Source: a virus. Taken from it: a stretch of DNA of 64,000 bases. The notes beneath the pieces were generated by a model. That model worked only from the letters and a program-made list of their open reading frames with translations, was not told the DNA's origin and did not search any database. Location: the IMG/VR virus record IMGVR_UViG_3300022205_000001, positions 64,001 to 128,000 of that record. The stretch is one strand, 5' to 3'. Positions 15,509 to 23,168 of the stretch are shown here, in pieces. A program made the translations under genes and the position numbers. Each line of letters starts with the position of its first letter. Position 1 is the first letter of the stretch.

Positions 15509-16020
15509 AATCTGCTGCCTTTCTGTCTATTTTCTCTTTGAGTAATAATCTGTAAGTTATCTTGATGGTGTAATCCTCCATGAACTATGGGGATTTTGTG
15601 ATCTACTTCATATGGGATTCCTGTCAGTTGAGTTAATTTTCTTGCCTCTTCATAAATCGATAGAATTATGATATTGTTGGCACCTGATGGTGTTTGATTT
15701 TTGATTTTGCTTCTTCTTCCGCTTTGGTATGCAGCTTGATATACTTCAACTCGTTTTCTCTGCATCGCTACCTTTTCTGGATTGTTTTTTCTCCAACGAG
15801 AAAGACGATTCTTTGATTTTTCTGGTGTATGATACTTATTGATGGTCCCATCATACAGATTGCGTTTACTTCTTTCAATGTGACACTTAACGCAACCAGA
15901 ATAAGTTACTGATTTGATTGTTGACCCGCAATTCCTACATGGGACACCATTATAAGTCTTATCTCCCTGCATCTTAGCAATGAGTTTATCCTTATGTGAG
16001 GGAGAATATTGATTAGGCAT
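15505..16020 (-). CDS. HNH endonuclease inserted between gp55 and gp47
   Basis: A 171-residue protein. Two CxxC-type pairs near residues 28-49 (CRNCGS and CVKCH) suggest a zinc ribbon. A basic middle section follows, and the C-terminal HNH core reads YEVDHKIPIVHGGLHHQDNL ending with an ENRQKGSR motif. This matches free-standing HNH endonucleases of phages. The gene fits exactly between gp55 (TAATG overlap) and gp47 (ATGA overlap) without disrupting either and appears AT-rich, consistent with a mobile homing-type gene. It may cut related phage genomes lacking the insertion. No intron boundaries were seen. Confidence 0.88.
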   Translation of the reverse strand: MPNQYSPSHKDKLIAKMQGDKTYNGVPCRNCGSTIKSVTYSGCVKCHIERSKRNLYDGTINKYHTPEKSKNRLSRWRKNNPEKVAMQRKRVEVYQAAYQSGRRSKIKNQTPSGANNIIILSIYEEARKLTQLTGIPYEVDHKIPIVHGGLHHQDNLQIITQRENRQKGSRL

Positions 16021-16580
16021 TACTTGTCACCTACGAACCGAAGGATGCTGCTTGCTGAGAGTCTTGTCTTTCGTTTGGCGTTCCCGATCTTATTCTTTTG
16101 CTGTTTACTATTCTCAAATGTGCGGATGAATTCCTCGATGTTCTCGTAGACTTTGAATTGGTGTTCCTCTTGACCAATTTCCGCTGCACTTTGATTGACC
16201 TCTTGGAGGAGTCCTAGTTGCTCCGTTGCTTTATACTTAGCGTAGAGTTGTTTCTTTTCAGTTCCAATTCGTCGCAAGAATGCAAAGTAGATGATCTGTG
16301 TAAAATACGCAAATGGGTTTTTTGATTTTGCTGGGTTGAAGTTATCAACCGAACGGAGGCAGTTTTCTACTGCATCAGAAACCATGTCTTCTCGAAATGT
16401 GTAACTCGCAAAATTGGGCTTTCGTGCCAAGTTTTCGGCAATCTTCAAAAAACAACTTCCGATATAATCATCGACAATGGGAACGGGGGCACGTTTCTTT
16501 TTAGATTGACGCACGAGTTCTTTGTACCCTATGAGGGCATTGAGAAATTCCTCGTTGTTGACATAATGATCTTGTGCCAT
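16020..16580 (-). CDS. 55: Late transcription sigma factor gp55
   Basis: A 186-residue protein matching T4 gp55 (185 residues). Shared blocks include YVNNEEFLNALI near the N-terminus, IAENLARKPNFASYTFREDM and VSDAVENCLRSVDNFNPAK, corresponding to the T4 segment with IAEGLSKRFNFSGYT and IEASIKGLHNFDETK, then NPFAYFTQIIYFAFLRRI. gp55 is a minimal sigma that recognises only the -10 element TATAAATA. Such motifs are present upstream of virion genes in this window. AAGGAGG precedes the start, and the gene is second in the operon from promoter 17095-17123. Confidence 0.93.
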   Translation of the reverse strand: MAQDHYVNNEEFLNALIGYKELVRQSKKKRAPVPIVDDYIGSCFLKIAENLARKPNFASYTFREDMVSDAVENCLRSVDNFNPAKSKNPFAYFTQIIYFAFLRRIGTEKKQLYAKYKATEQLGLLQEVNQSAAEIGQEEHQFKVYENIEEFIRTFENSKQQKNKIGNAKRKTRLSASSILRFVGDK

Positions 16581-16588
16581 AGTCCTCC

Positions 16589-17074
16589 TTAATTAGTCAC
16601 GGTAGGGTCGCCCCATTCATTATGAATGTCATCGAATAGTTCGACCAGTGCGTCTGTTAGCTGAGAGTCTAACGAACGCGGTGATTTCTGTTGGTGTTCT
16701 TTTGATGCTTGGATTCTTTTGTTGTATGATTTCTCAATCTCTTGCACTTGTTTATCGAAGATTTTTGAGAATGCCTCTTGTTTCTCAACTTCTCCCGCTG
16801 CCCAACTAGTATAGAACTTTTGCATGGCATCAGAAATCTGTATTTCTGCTAGGATATTCTTGGTATCCAACAGTACCGCAATACCATTCATAAGTTCAAA
16901 TGGCACCCATGGTTCCAACATAAACCCCAAGGGTCCATGATTTGATCGTTGATGGAAAAGACGAGCGGGCAAGAGAACTACCAGGTGACTGTTATGAATG
17001 ACGCCGTTTGTTCTGACAATCACAATATCATTTGTGGTCAACAAATATGTTCTAATTGTTTCCTTGTCGGACAT
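16589..17074 (-). CDS. Conserved-looking phage protein of unknown function
   Basis: A 161-residue protein I cannot assign. Residues 10-70 look beta-rich (TTNDIVIVRTNGVIHNS, HLVVLLPARLF), like a small barrel. Residues 80-161 are helical and charged, with a probable coiled coil (VEKQEAFSKIFDKQVQEIEK). It is first in the operon leading to gp55, eight bases from it, with GGAGGT before the ATG and a sigma70 promoter. The position next to gp55 makes a role in transcription possible, for example as an accessory factor like T4 gp33. No sequence feature proves that. Confidence 0.6.
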   Translation of the reverse strand: MSDKETIRTYLLTTNDIVIVRTNGVIHNSHLVVLLPARLFHQRSNHGPLGFMLEPWVPFELMNGIAVLLDTKNILAEIQISDAMQKFYTSWAAGEVEKQEAFSKIFDKQVQEIEKSYNKRIQASKEHQQKSPRSLDSQLTDALVELFDDIHNEWGDPTVTN

Positions 17075-17094
17075 ACTGTACCTCCATATCTTGT

Positions 17095-17123
17095 ATTATA
17101 CACGAGCCACTACCCCAAGTCAA
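17095..17123 (-). promoter_or_regulatory. Sigma70-type promoter for the gp55-gp47-gp46 operon
   Basis: Minus strand: TTGACT (17118-17123), 17-base spacer, TATAAT (17095-17100). It overlaps the 3' end of uvsW and starts a tightly packed series of ten genes reaching 8999 with no terminator seen inside. Confidence 0.85.
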
Positions 17124-18597
17124 TAAGATATTGTTTGAACAGTAATTTTTCTTCATTGTAGGTGGTGGCTCTAGCGGCAAAGTGTTGGAGAAGGAAGTTT
17201 TCACGCTTTCCAATTCTCAGGTCGTCTACGATATCGAATAGAGTGGCATGTGTTTTCCCTTCAGCTTTTCGGAGCCCTCTCCCGATGGATTGGAGGTTAC
17301 GAATTCTGGATTTTGAGGGTCCAGCGAAAATGACATTATGAAGATTTCTAATGTTGATACCTGTGCTGAATGTTCCATAGGATGCAACAATGATGGCATT
17401 CGTGCTTTGCTCAACAATTTTACGAATTCGTTCACGCTCCTCGGTATCAATCTCACCATGGACAAAGAATACACGATCTGCCCCGGCATGTTCTTTGAGG
17501 TCTTCGTAAATGACTTTCCCATGTTTCTCTACTAACTGGAAGAGAATAAGAGTGTTTCCTGGTATCGACAGTGTAAGATTGCGAATAAACTTAGTCCGTG
17601 GAGGATACGCAATCACCGCTTGATACTCTTCTTGATACGTGGCTTTTCTCTTTTTCCCACTAGGATCGGTGATAGTGAGTGCCGTTTTGCAGAATTCTTG
17701 TGGATACTTGAGTACCAGACATTTGATTTTAAGATCGGAGATGATGCCGGCATCCATAAGTTTTCTGGTTGTCGTTGCCTGGAATACATTTCCAAACATC
17801 CCCTCAAGGGCTAACTTATGTACCTTCCACCCATCTAATGTCCCGGTCGTTCCTATGCGGACACTTGCATTGGTCATTCGATTCATGAGTTGAGTCAGTG
17901 AGGTGGCCTTGAATTGGTGTGCTTCGTCACCAATCATGAAATCAAACTGTGTCATGTATTCAGGAGTCTGCATCCACATGGATTGCCAGGTAGAAATGGT
18001 CAAGTAGTGGTTGGTGAATTTCGCTTTTCCTGCATAGATTCGATGAACAAACTTCTCCACATTCCAACCATAGTCTTTCAAGTCACTGTAGAGTTGTTCA
18101 ACAAGGGATGTGGTGGGAACTATGATAAGACCCTTCTTGTGTGTTTGTTCTAGAAATCGTGAAATGAGATAGATCAGCAGGGATTTCCCCGATGACGTGG
18201 GTGACAGGACAAGCGCCCGGCGATTGCGGATTGCTTTAGCAAATGCTTCAATTTGATGATCATAAGGAGTGTGTGGTAACTGGAGACGTTGCGCGAATGC
18301 TTCAGCTTCAGTGATGGAAAAATTCGTTGTCAGTAGAATGTTATCGTCTATAGATAGCTGATACCCACGATCTGTGGCAAACTTTTGAAGATATGCAATC
18401 AGTCCATATGGCAACGTATAGAATCGACGGTCAAATAGACGGATTTTCCCATCCCATATTCCTGCCTTGAATTTCGGTTGATACTGATAGCCTGGAGTAA
18501 AGAAGGAGAAATAGTCTGAAAGTTCTTGTGCAACATCATCATCACAAGACACGTAGAGCATCGCTTCGTCTTTTTTCGTAGCAAGAATATGTGACAT
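17110..18597 (-). CDS. uvsW: DNA/RNA helicase UvsW
   Basis: A 495-residue SF2 helicase. In T4, UvsW unwinds R-loops and branched DNA and helps shift replication from origin-dependent to recombination-dependent mode. The N-terminal domain is recognisable: LSDYFSFFTPGYQ and GIWDGKIRLFD correspond to LRDFFSFEADGYR and GNWDGRIRLLD in T4. Helicase motifs follow: Walker A LSPTSSGKSLL near residue 136, DEAH box IGDEAHQF near 222, motif III-like IGTTGTLDG, and motifs V/VI with ASYGTFSTGINI and QSIGRGLRK. It is the last gene of the unit starting at 20573. Only a weak ribosome site is visible. Confidence 0.96.
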   Translation of the reverse strand: MSHILATKKDEAMLYVSCDDDVAQELSDYFSFFTPGYQYQPKFKAGIWDGKIRLFDRRFYTLPYGLIAYLQKFATDRGYQLSIDDNILLTTNFSITEAEAFAQRLQLPHTPYDHQIEAFAKAIRNRRALVLSPTSSGKSLLIYLISRFLEQTHKKGLIIVPTTSLVEQLYSDLKDYGWNVEKFVHRIYAGKAKFTNHYLTISTWQSMWMQTPEYMTQFDFMIGDEAHQFKATSLTQLMNRMTNASVRIGTTGTLDGWKVHKLALEGMFGNVFQATTTRKLMDAGIISDLKIKCLVLKYPQEFCKTALTITDPSGKKRKATYQEEYQAVIAYPPRTKFIRNLTLSIPGNTLILFQLVEKHGKVIYEDLKEHAGADRVFFVHGEIDTEERERIRKIVEQSTNAIIVASYGTFSTGINIRNLHNVIFAGPSKSRIRNLQSIGRGLRKAEGKTHATLFDIVDDLRIGKRENFLLQHFAARATTYNEEKLLFKQYLIDLG

Positions 18598-18600
18598 TGT

Positions 18601-19065
18601 TTAATGACTACCCGCAATAAATTTTTCCCATGACAACAGGTCACGGAGTTGATAGGTTCGTGCGCCTAATTCTTTAATGATGGATTGGCAGATCTCAACA
18701 ATCTCTTCGTGAATATCGAGAATCCGCTTGGCGCTGAGAATGTCTGGATCACTCTCCAAGTATGTAGCGAAGTCTCCTTTGAGGGTGTAGGGGAAAGGGG
18801 TCCAGTTATATTTCTTGAGGGCTTCTTGGTCAAGCCTTCCTGAGTAGTATTCATATTTGATTCGCTTGAGTTTAGCGAATACTCGATTTGCCTCTTTGAA
18901 TGCCCGACGATGAACAGAGAGAATTGTCATGTATTTGGAGTGAAGGGACCCCGTTACTGATAATGCTTTATCGAGGGCAACGGGGTCAAGCTTTGAATCC
19001 TTCTTCCACTCTTCTAAGAGGGCGTCAATCTGGGCTTGCGTCGGATTTTTTGTTTCGAGGATCAT
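18601..19065 (-). CDS. uvsY: Recombination mediator UvsY
   Basis: A 154-residue, mostly helical protein; T4 UvsY has 137. It helps UvsX recombinase displace the single-strand binding protein. The central YYSGRLDQEALKKY corresponds to YYSGRGDGDEF in T4, the preceding helix carries a basic stretch, and the C-terminal QLRDLLSWEKFIAG matches the T4 ending HIQDMRAFEAGK. It lies directly before uvsW, four bases apart, as in T4, and follows the tail-tube-fold gene by 11 bases. The ribosome site is poor (GTGAGA). Confidence 0.9.
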   Translation of the reverse strand: MILETKNPTQAQIDALLEEWKKDSKLDPVALDKALSVTGSLHSKYMTILSVHRRAFKEANRVFAKLKRIKYEYYSGRLDQEALKKYNWTPFPYTLKGDFATYLESDPDILSAKRILDIHEEIVEICQSIIKELGARTYQLRDLLSWEKFIAGSH

Positions 19066-19076
19066 GAGGTCTCACA

Positions 19077-19613
19077 TTATACAATAGGTTCAATGTCAAA
19101 GAAATCGTATCGAAACGTCACATCTGAAGTTAGGGTATCTTCCTGGTCATAGGTAGTGGAGAGCACAATATCACTGAGAGAAACTGGAAAACAGTTCACA
19201 AACTTGACTCTGAATTGGGGATTATTCTTAGTGTTGAGCACGGTCAATTGTAAGTCAGAGAATTGAGGCATTGGCTTCTTCCATGCACCATAACGTTGAT
19301 CGAGGTCTCGGTATTGGTTGAAATCCTTCGGGAACGTCAGTGAAGTCATCCACTTGAAGATGCTGAGCCATCCCTTAAAGTTTTCATCTATAATGAACGT
19401 AACGGAGAATGGGTTCAAGATCGCTTTATCACCAGGTGAATAGAGATCGATGAATGGGGTATTTCTTGGTGCTTCCCCAATTGAGATACCTGGGATATTG
19501 ACGGTCTGGCACCAATATTGAATGTCCGGCAAACATGACGCTTGTAGGACAAATTTATTCGATGGAAGAATATTTGGATTTGATGGGGTATCTGATATTG
19601 ATGGAATGCTCAT
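19077..19613 (-). CDS. Tail-tube-fold virion protein (gp19-like paralogue; possibly gp3/gp54 role)
   Basis: A 178-residue protein. LQASCLPDIQYWCQTVNIPG, LNPFSVTFIIDENF and LSDIVLSTT resemble the layout of T4-type tail tube proteins, where the matching gp19 segments are FMCKTASLPGSTIG, WNLSIINDEDF and SPIDVDWGSN. A separate true gp19 is at 27315, so this is a divergent paralogue. Tube-like proteins in T4 include the tube initiators gp48 and gp54. In several marine T4-like phages the gene after gp23 is annotated gp3, the tail terminator. The start overlaps the kinase stop as ATGA with AAGGAA upstream. Unusually for a structural gene it sits with uvsY and uvsW behind a sigma70 promoter. Confidence 0.65.
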   Translation of the reverse strand: MSIPSISDTPSNPNILPSNKFVLQASCLPDIQYWCQTVNIPGISIGEAPRNTPFIDLYSPGDKAILNPFSVTFIIDENFKGWLSIFKWMTSLTFPKDFNQYRDLDQRYGAWKKPMPQFSDLQLTVLNTKNNPQFRVKFVNCFPVSLSDIVLSTTYDQEDTLTSDVTFRYDFFDIEPIV

Positions 19614-20143
19614 TGTTGTTCTTCCTTTAGCCAATTAAATACAACTTGGTGGGCAGTATTGTCGCCCGCAACATGGAGGCAAGTGTTTATGGTCCCTATG
19701 GCGGATAACATATGTTCAATACGTTTATCAATCCCTTTCGCTTCTTCTTCTGTTTGATTTCTGCCGTATTCACGATATGGTTTTACACGAGTAATGATCA
19801 CTGAGCGATTGTCGTATCGTGTGAACAACTGAACCACAAGATCATGAAAGGATGCCGGCATTTTCGAGTCATATTGCATGGCATAGATCGAAGAGAGAAG
19901 GAGTGGGCTGTCAGTGATAACATAGTCTACTTTTTCTTTGAGCACGTGGAGCCGATGATGTTGCTTGGCAAGGATATAGAGTTGATCGTCTAATTCTCTA
20001 TGTCTCCCTGCCCAAACCATATCCTTTGCATATTCAGTTACCAGTTCTACTTTCATGCCAGCATTCTTCATGAGAAAGAAGAGTCCCGCTGCGGTAGTAG
20101 ATTTTCCTGCACCTGGCCCTCCAAACAAGTTAATCACGATCAT
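19610..20143 (-). CDS. P-loop nucleotide kinase-like ATPase
   Basis: A 177-residue protein with the Walker A loop FGGPGAGKSTTAAGL at residues 7-21 and a Walker B-like strand VDYVITDSPLLL near residue 75. The shape is that of small nucleoside/nucleotide or NadR-type kinases: ELVTEYAKDMVW after the P-loop, a lid-like RVKPYREYGRNQTEEEA, and a helical end. Such AAA-type ATP-binding proteins are common in phage genomes, mostly uncharacterised. It lies between the secreted-protein gene (TAATATG junction) and the tail-tube-fold gene (ATGA overlap). Substrate unknown. Confidence 0.7.
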   Translation of the reverse strand: MIVINLFGGPGAGKSTTAAGLFFLMKNAGMKVELVTEYAKDMVWAGRHRELDDQLYILAKQHHRLHVLKEKVDYVITDSPLLLSSIYAMQYDSKMPASFHDLVVQLFTRYDNRSVIITRVKPYREYGRNQTEEEAKGIDKRIEHMLSAIGTINTCLHVAGDNTAHQVVFNWLKEEQQ

Positions 20144-20144
20144 A

Positions 20145-20525
20145 TTAGGCGTCCCCCTCTGTCATTTCTTCATACCATAACCCATCATCATCCGAATCGA
20201 GTTCACGTAATGTGGTCATCAGTTTAGTTTTCTTGATGGTTCCATTAGGTGTCAAGATCATAAAGTGATACTCGATAACGATTTTGTTGTCCTGATAATA
20301 ACCCACTTCTATTGTGAAGTATCGTGTTCCGTCTTTATCACCTTCTGCCCGAGTGATTTTATGGACAGTAGGAATATCTTTGTGGATTGTGTTGATCCAT
20401 GTTTTGATCAATTCGGTATAATTGATCTGTCCTATGGTGGGGATTTCTTCGGCATGTGCAAGAAATCCAGGCACACATATGGTCATGAGTAACGCAAGTG
20501 TCAGAGAAATAATGGGTTTGGTCAT
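20145..20525 (-). CDS. Secreted (signal-peptide) protein of unknown function
   Basis: A 126-residue protein with a clear signal peptide: a Lys near the start, the hydrophobic core ISLTLALLMTICVPGFL and a likely signal peptidase I site after AHA, leaving EEIPTIGQ as mature N-terminus. No lipobox is seen. The mature 100 residues contain beta strands (TRYFTIEVGYYQDNKIVIEY) and end in an acidic tail (ELDSDDDGLWYEEM). Translation from the ATG at 20523-20525 is set by TTGGAG eight bases upstream; the longer frame would run through the promoter and terminator. It is first in the unit driven by the best promoter in the window. A role at the host envelope, such as superinfection exclusion, is plausible but unproven. 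Confidence 0.75.
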   Translation of the reverse strand: MTKPIISLTLALLMTICVPGFLAHAEEIPTIGQINYTELIKTWINTIHKDIPTVHKITRAEGDKDGTRYFTIEVGYYQDNKIVIEYHFMILTPNGTIKKTKLMTTLRELDSDDDGLWYEEMTEGDA

Positions 20526-20544
20526 ATTTGCAACTCCAATACAC

Positions 20545-20573
20545 ATTATACTATATGTAGGGGTGTTTGTCAA
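20545..20573 (-). promoter_or_regulatory. Perfect-consensus sigma70 promoter for the secreted protein-to-uvsW unit
   Basis: Minus strand: TTGACA (20568-20573), 17-base spacer, TATAAT (20545-20550), a full match to both hexamers. It lies just below the gp23 terminator and about 20 bases before the secreted-protein ATG. Confidence 0.92.
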
Positions 20574-20583
20574 GTGCTGGAAT

Positions 20584-20619
20584 AGAAAAAGAAATGGGGA
20601 CCCCTTGCGAGGTCCCCAT
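20584..20619 (-). terminator. Rho-independent terminator after the major capsid gene
   Basis: Minus strand: the 9-bp perfect stem ATGGGGACC/GGTCCCCAT (20611-20619 with 20594-20602), 8-base loop, then TTCTTTTTC. It ends the late virion block 28 bases after the gp23 stop and insulates the sigma70 promoter that follows. Confidence 0.92.
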
Positions 20620-20646
20620 CTTTGTGAGGCAGGTATCAACAATCTC

Positions 20647-21987
20647 TTATGAGATGTTGTTGATCTTGAATGCGCGGTAGTAGACGTTTGACTTTGCAGT
20701 CAAGTTACCTTCGCCCTGTGTCAAACCTTCTGCGAATGGGTTGGCAACGAGCCCGTAACGGGTCTTGAAACCAATCTTCGGCTGGAAGGTGTTGGTGTCG
20801 ATGGCGCGGACCATCTGGAGAGGAACGTATGGGCAGTAGAAGAGTCCTGCGTCAAAAGCGTTCTGTCCCTTGTAACCAACCACTGCAAATTCAGATGACT
20901 GAACTGCCGGGAAGTAAGGATCAATATAGACCTTGTAGCGACCGAGCAAGGTACCTGCGTAGGTGTTGCCTGTGTCATCTACATTCAAGGAAACATTGTC
21001 CTTCAATGCGCCAGCGTAGTCGAGGAGTCCTGCGAGCGCAAAGGCGCTGGCGACATCTGACGAGCAGATGACGATGTTGCCCTTGCCACGACGAGTCTGC
21101 TTTGCGATAGCGTTTGCTTCGCGCTCGATCTGGTAGCCGAGACCCTTGATCTTTTCCACCATCCAACGACCGTTTGAGTCAGTGTCGAGGTCGAAGGTAC
21201 CTGTTTTGGTGGTACCAACCTGACATCCGATCTTTGCAACAGTGTAGATGGTACGGATCACTTCACGGTTAATTTCAGACAACACTTCTGCGGAGAGAAT
21301 GTTGCTCAATTCCGTTTCAGCATCCAAGCCATGAACTGCCTTCAAATCCTGAGCCAATTCCAAGGTGTATTCTGCCTTCAAAGCACGAGTCTTTGCAGTA
21401 ACAGTTACCTTTTCAATGGAGAAGCCCATTTCGCTGAATGCCTGTCCACCGTTAGAACCCATACCTTCTGCTGTTGCTGTGGAAACACCTGCACCAGTAG
21501 TCATTGTGCTTGCAAAGACGTTCCCGTTACCAAGAGCCGTATCGGATGCCAATGAAATAGCGGTCTGTGCGCCCGTACCGGTCCAACCTGTGTTGGCTTC
21601 ATCGAAGAACGCTTCACCCAAACGGTTGGTTGCGTTGGCATAGTTGGAACGCATTGCGAAGATCAATCCCGTAGGACCGGTCATTGGCTGAACTCCGCAC
21701 ACATCATACGCAATCAAGTTTGGAAGTGAACGACGAACCAAGCTGATAAGGATAGGATCGTAACCAGCCATAGGACCCGTTGCTGTTGCGGAACCAGTCA
21801 AACCACCACCAGTGGAGTTCACTGGAGCAGCTTCGTGCAACATCTTTGCTTCTTCATGCAATGCTTTTGCCTGGTTTTCCAAGACAATAGCAGTGACCGC
21901 GCGGCGGTGCTTATCTGTGATCTTAGGTAGGTTCTCAACATCGAGAACCGCAGCCCATTTCTTTTCGAGTTGTTCTGATAAAAACAT
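20647..21987 (-). CDS. 23: Major capsid protein gp23
   Basis: A 446-residue precursor; T4 gp23 has 521. The conserved block GYDPILISLVRRSLPNLIAY, then GVQPMTGPTGLIFAMRSNY, is diagnostic of T4-like capsid proteins. FSIEKVTVTAKTRALKAEYT and ELAQDLKAVHGLDAETELS match the core, and KTRYGLVANPFAEG the C-terminus. The N-terminal 50 residues are helical and contain MLHE followed by AAPVNS, a likely gp21 cleavage site of the (L/I)xE type, so the mature form would start near residue 53. AAGGAG precedes the start. It is the last gene of the late block, with a strong terminator downstream. Confidence 0.97.
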   Translation of the reverse strand: MFLSEQLEKKWAAVLDVENLPKITDKHRRAVTAIVLENQAKALHEEAKMLHEAAPVNSTGGGLTGSATATGPMAGYDPILISLVRRSLPNLIAYDVCGVQPMTGPTGLIFAMRSNYANATNRLGEAFFDEANTGWTGTGAQTAISLASDTALGNGNVFASTMTTGAGVSTATAEGMGSNGGQAFSEMGFSIEKVTVTAKTRALKAEYTLELAQDLKAVHGLDAETELSNILSAEVLSEINREVIRTIYTVAKIGCQVGTTKTGTFDLDTDSNGRWMVEKIKGLGYQIEREANAIAKQTRRGKGNIVICSSDVASAFALAGLLDYAGALKDNVSLNVDDTGNTYAGTLLGRYKVYIDPYFPAVQSSEFAVVGYKGQNAFDAGLFYCPYVPLQMVRAIDTNTFQPKIGFKTRYGLVANPFAEGLTQGEGNLTAKSNVYYRAFKINNIS

Positions 21988-22019
21988 GGTTGAACTCCTT
22001 AGTTTGGTTTAGTTAACTA

Positions 22020-23105
22020 TTAGCGGAAATAACGCTTGATCGAATCTGCAACGGCAGCAACTTCCGGTTCAATGACTGGAGTTACTGTCTTCTTGTCTTC
22101 ATCAAGAGGTTCCTGAGCTTCGGTCAAGACTTTCGACTCAACCTTCTTCGGGGAACTCACTGGGAAGTAGTTTTCGCGGATTGTCTGTACCTTCTGAGTA
22201 TATTCACTCTCTGCGGTGAATTCTACACTCTCTGCGAGTGTCTTAACTTTCTCAGCTTGCGTCTGTGTCAATCCTTCACAGACGGACTTTAAAATATCGT
22301 CCTTCTTAGCTTCCATCAACTGCTTCTGCAAGTCAACATTCTTGCCGACCTGTTCGTTCAACTGACCAGTCAAGTCTTCGATCTTCGTGGCAAGTTCATC
22401 GACCAAATCCACCTTCTCAGAAGGGATGTCGATATAGTGTTCAGCGAACAAGTTGCGGAGGCCTTCGATAAATTCTTCGGTCAATTCGGAACGAATGCCC
22501 TTTTCAATGGCGAGTTCGTTTTCCTGCATCCACTGTTCAACCACATAGTTGAGGTAATCATTTACCGCAGTGGTCAATTCCGACTGAATACCCGTGACAG
22601 CTTCTTCTAGTGCCTGGTTATATTGTGCTTCAAGCCCCTCAACGATTGAGGCAACCTTATCGGAGACGCGAGCTTCATAAATCGTACCGACTTTTGATGC
22701 GAATTCCTTTGAGACGTTCGATTCGGAAGCGAGAATCTTTTCAACATCTTCCTTCAATGACTTCTTCCAGCTTTCGGACAAGTCACCAGCGGCAAGACCT
22801 GCTTCAATACGAGACTTGATTGTAGATGCTTCGCCTTCAACTTCGGCGCCCTGAGCGAGAGGATCAATTTCCGTTGCTCCCCCCTCAACCTTATGAAGAG
22901 GTTCCTTCTTATCGGAGCCAGGCTGCTTACCAGGAGGGGTAGCTTCCTTAGCATGTGGATCTAATGGGCCGGAAACGTTTGACTGAGGTGTAGTTCCTCC
23001 CAAATCCTGCACTTCGCCTGGTGCTTTGTGCATCTCTTCCTTGGGTGCGCTACCCTGGCTCTGCTTCAAAATTTCTGCGGCTGCTTCCAAGAGTGTCTTT
23101 TTCAT
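22020..23105 (-). CDS. 22: Prohead core scaffolding protein gp22
   Basis: A 361-residue acidic, helical protein between the protease gp21 and the capsid gp23, the T4 position of gp22. Residues 20-95 are low-complexity and Pro/Gly/Glu-rich; residues 95-300 are rich in coiled-coil helices (KSLKEDVEKILASES, LVDELATKIEDLTGQLNEQV). The ending EVAAVADSIKRYF resembles gp22 C-termini. Several LxE/IxE sites could be cut by gp21 when the core is degraded. AAGGAGA precedes the ATG. A TATAAATA late promoter is 30 bases upstream, so gp22 and gp23 can be made in excess of the upstream genes. Confidence 0.9.
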   Translation of the reverse strand: MKKTLLEAAAEILKQSQGSAPKEEMHKAPGEVQDLGGTTPQSNVSGPLDPHAKEATPPGKQPGSDKKEPLHKVEGGATEIDPLAQGAEVEGEASTIKSRIEAGLAAGDLSESWKKSLKEDVEKILASESNVSKEFASKVGTIYEARVSDKVASIVEGLEAQYNQALEEAVTGIQSELTTAVNDYLNYVVEQWMQENELAIEKGIRSELTEEFIEGLRNLFAEHYIDIPSEKVDLVDELATKIEDLTGQLNEQVGKNVDLQKQLMEAKKDDILKSVCEGLTQTQAEKVKTLAESVEFTAESEYTQKVQTIRENYFPVSSPKKVESKVLTEAQEPLDEDKKTVTPVIEPEVAAVADSIKRYFR

Positions 23106-23134
23106 GTAGAATCTCCTTAACTGAACGTGAAAGT

Positions 23135-23142
23135 TATTTATA
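23135..23142 (-). promoter_or_regulatory. T4-type late promoter (TATAAATA) before gp22-gp23
   Basis: An exact TATAAATA on the minus strand in the 63-base gap between gp21 and gp22, 30 bases before the gp22 ATG. No -35 box is needed for gp55-directed polymerase. Confidence 0.75.
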
Positions 23143-23168
23143 AAAATTGAGATTTTGACCTGCCGACA

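Noticed and set aside
19079-19103. TTGACA-like box and TATAAT near the uvsY start
   Set aside because: TTGACA and TATAAT are only 12 bases apart and both are explained by codons of the tail-tube-fold gene.
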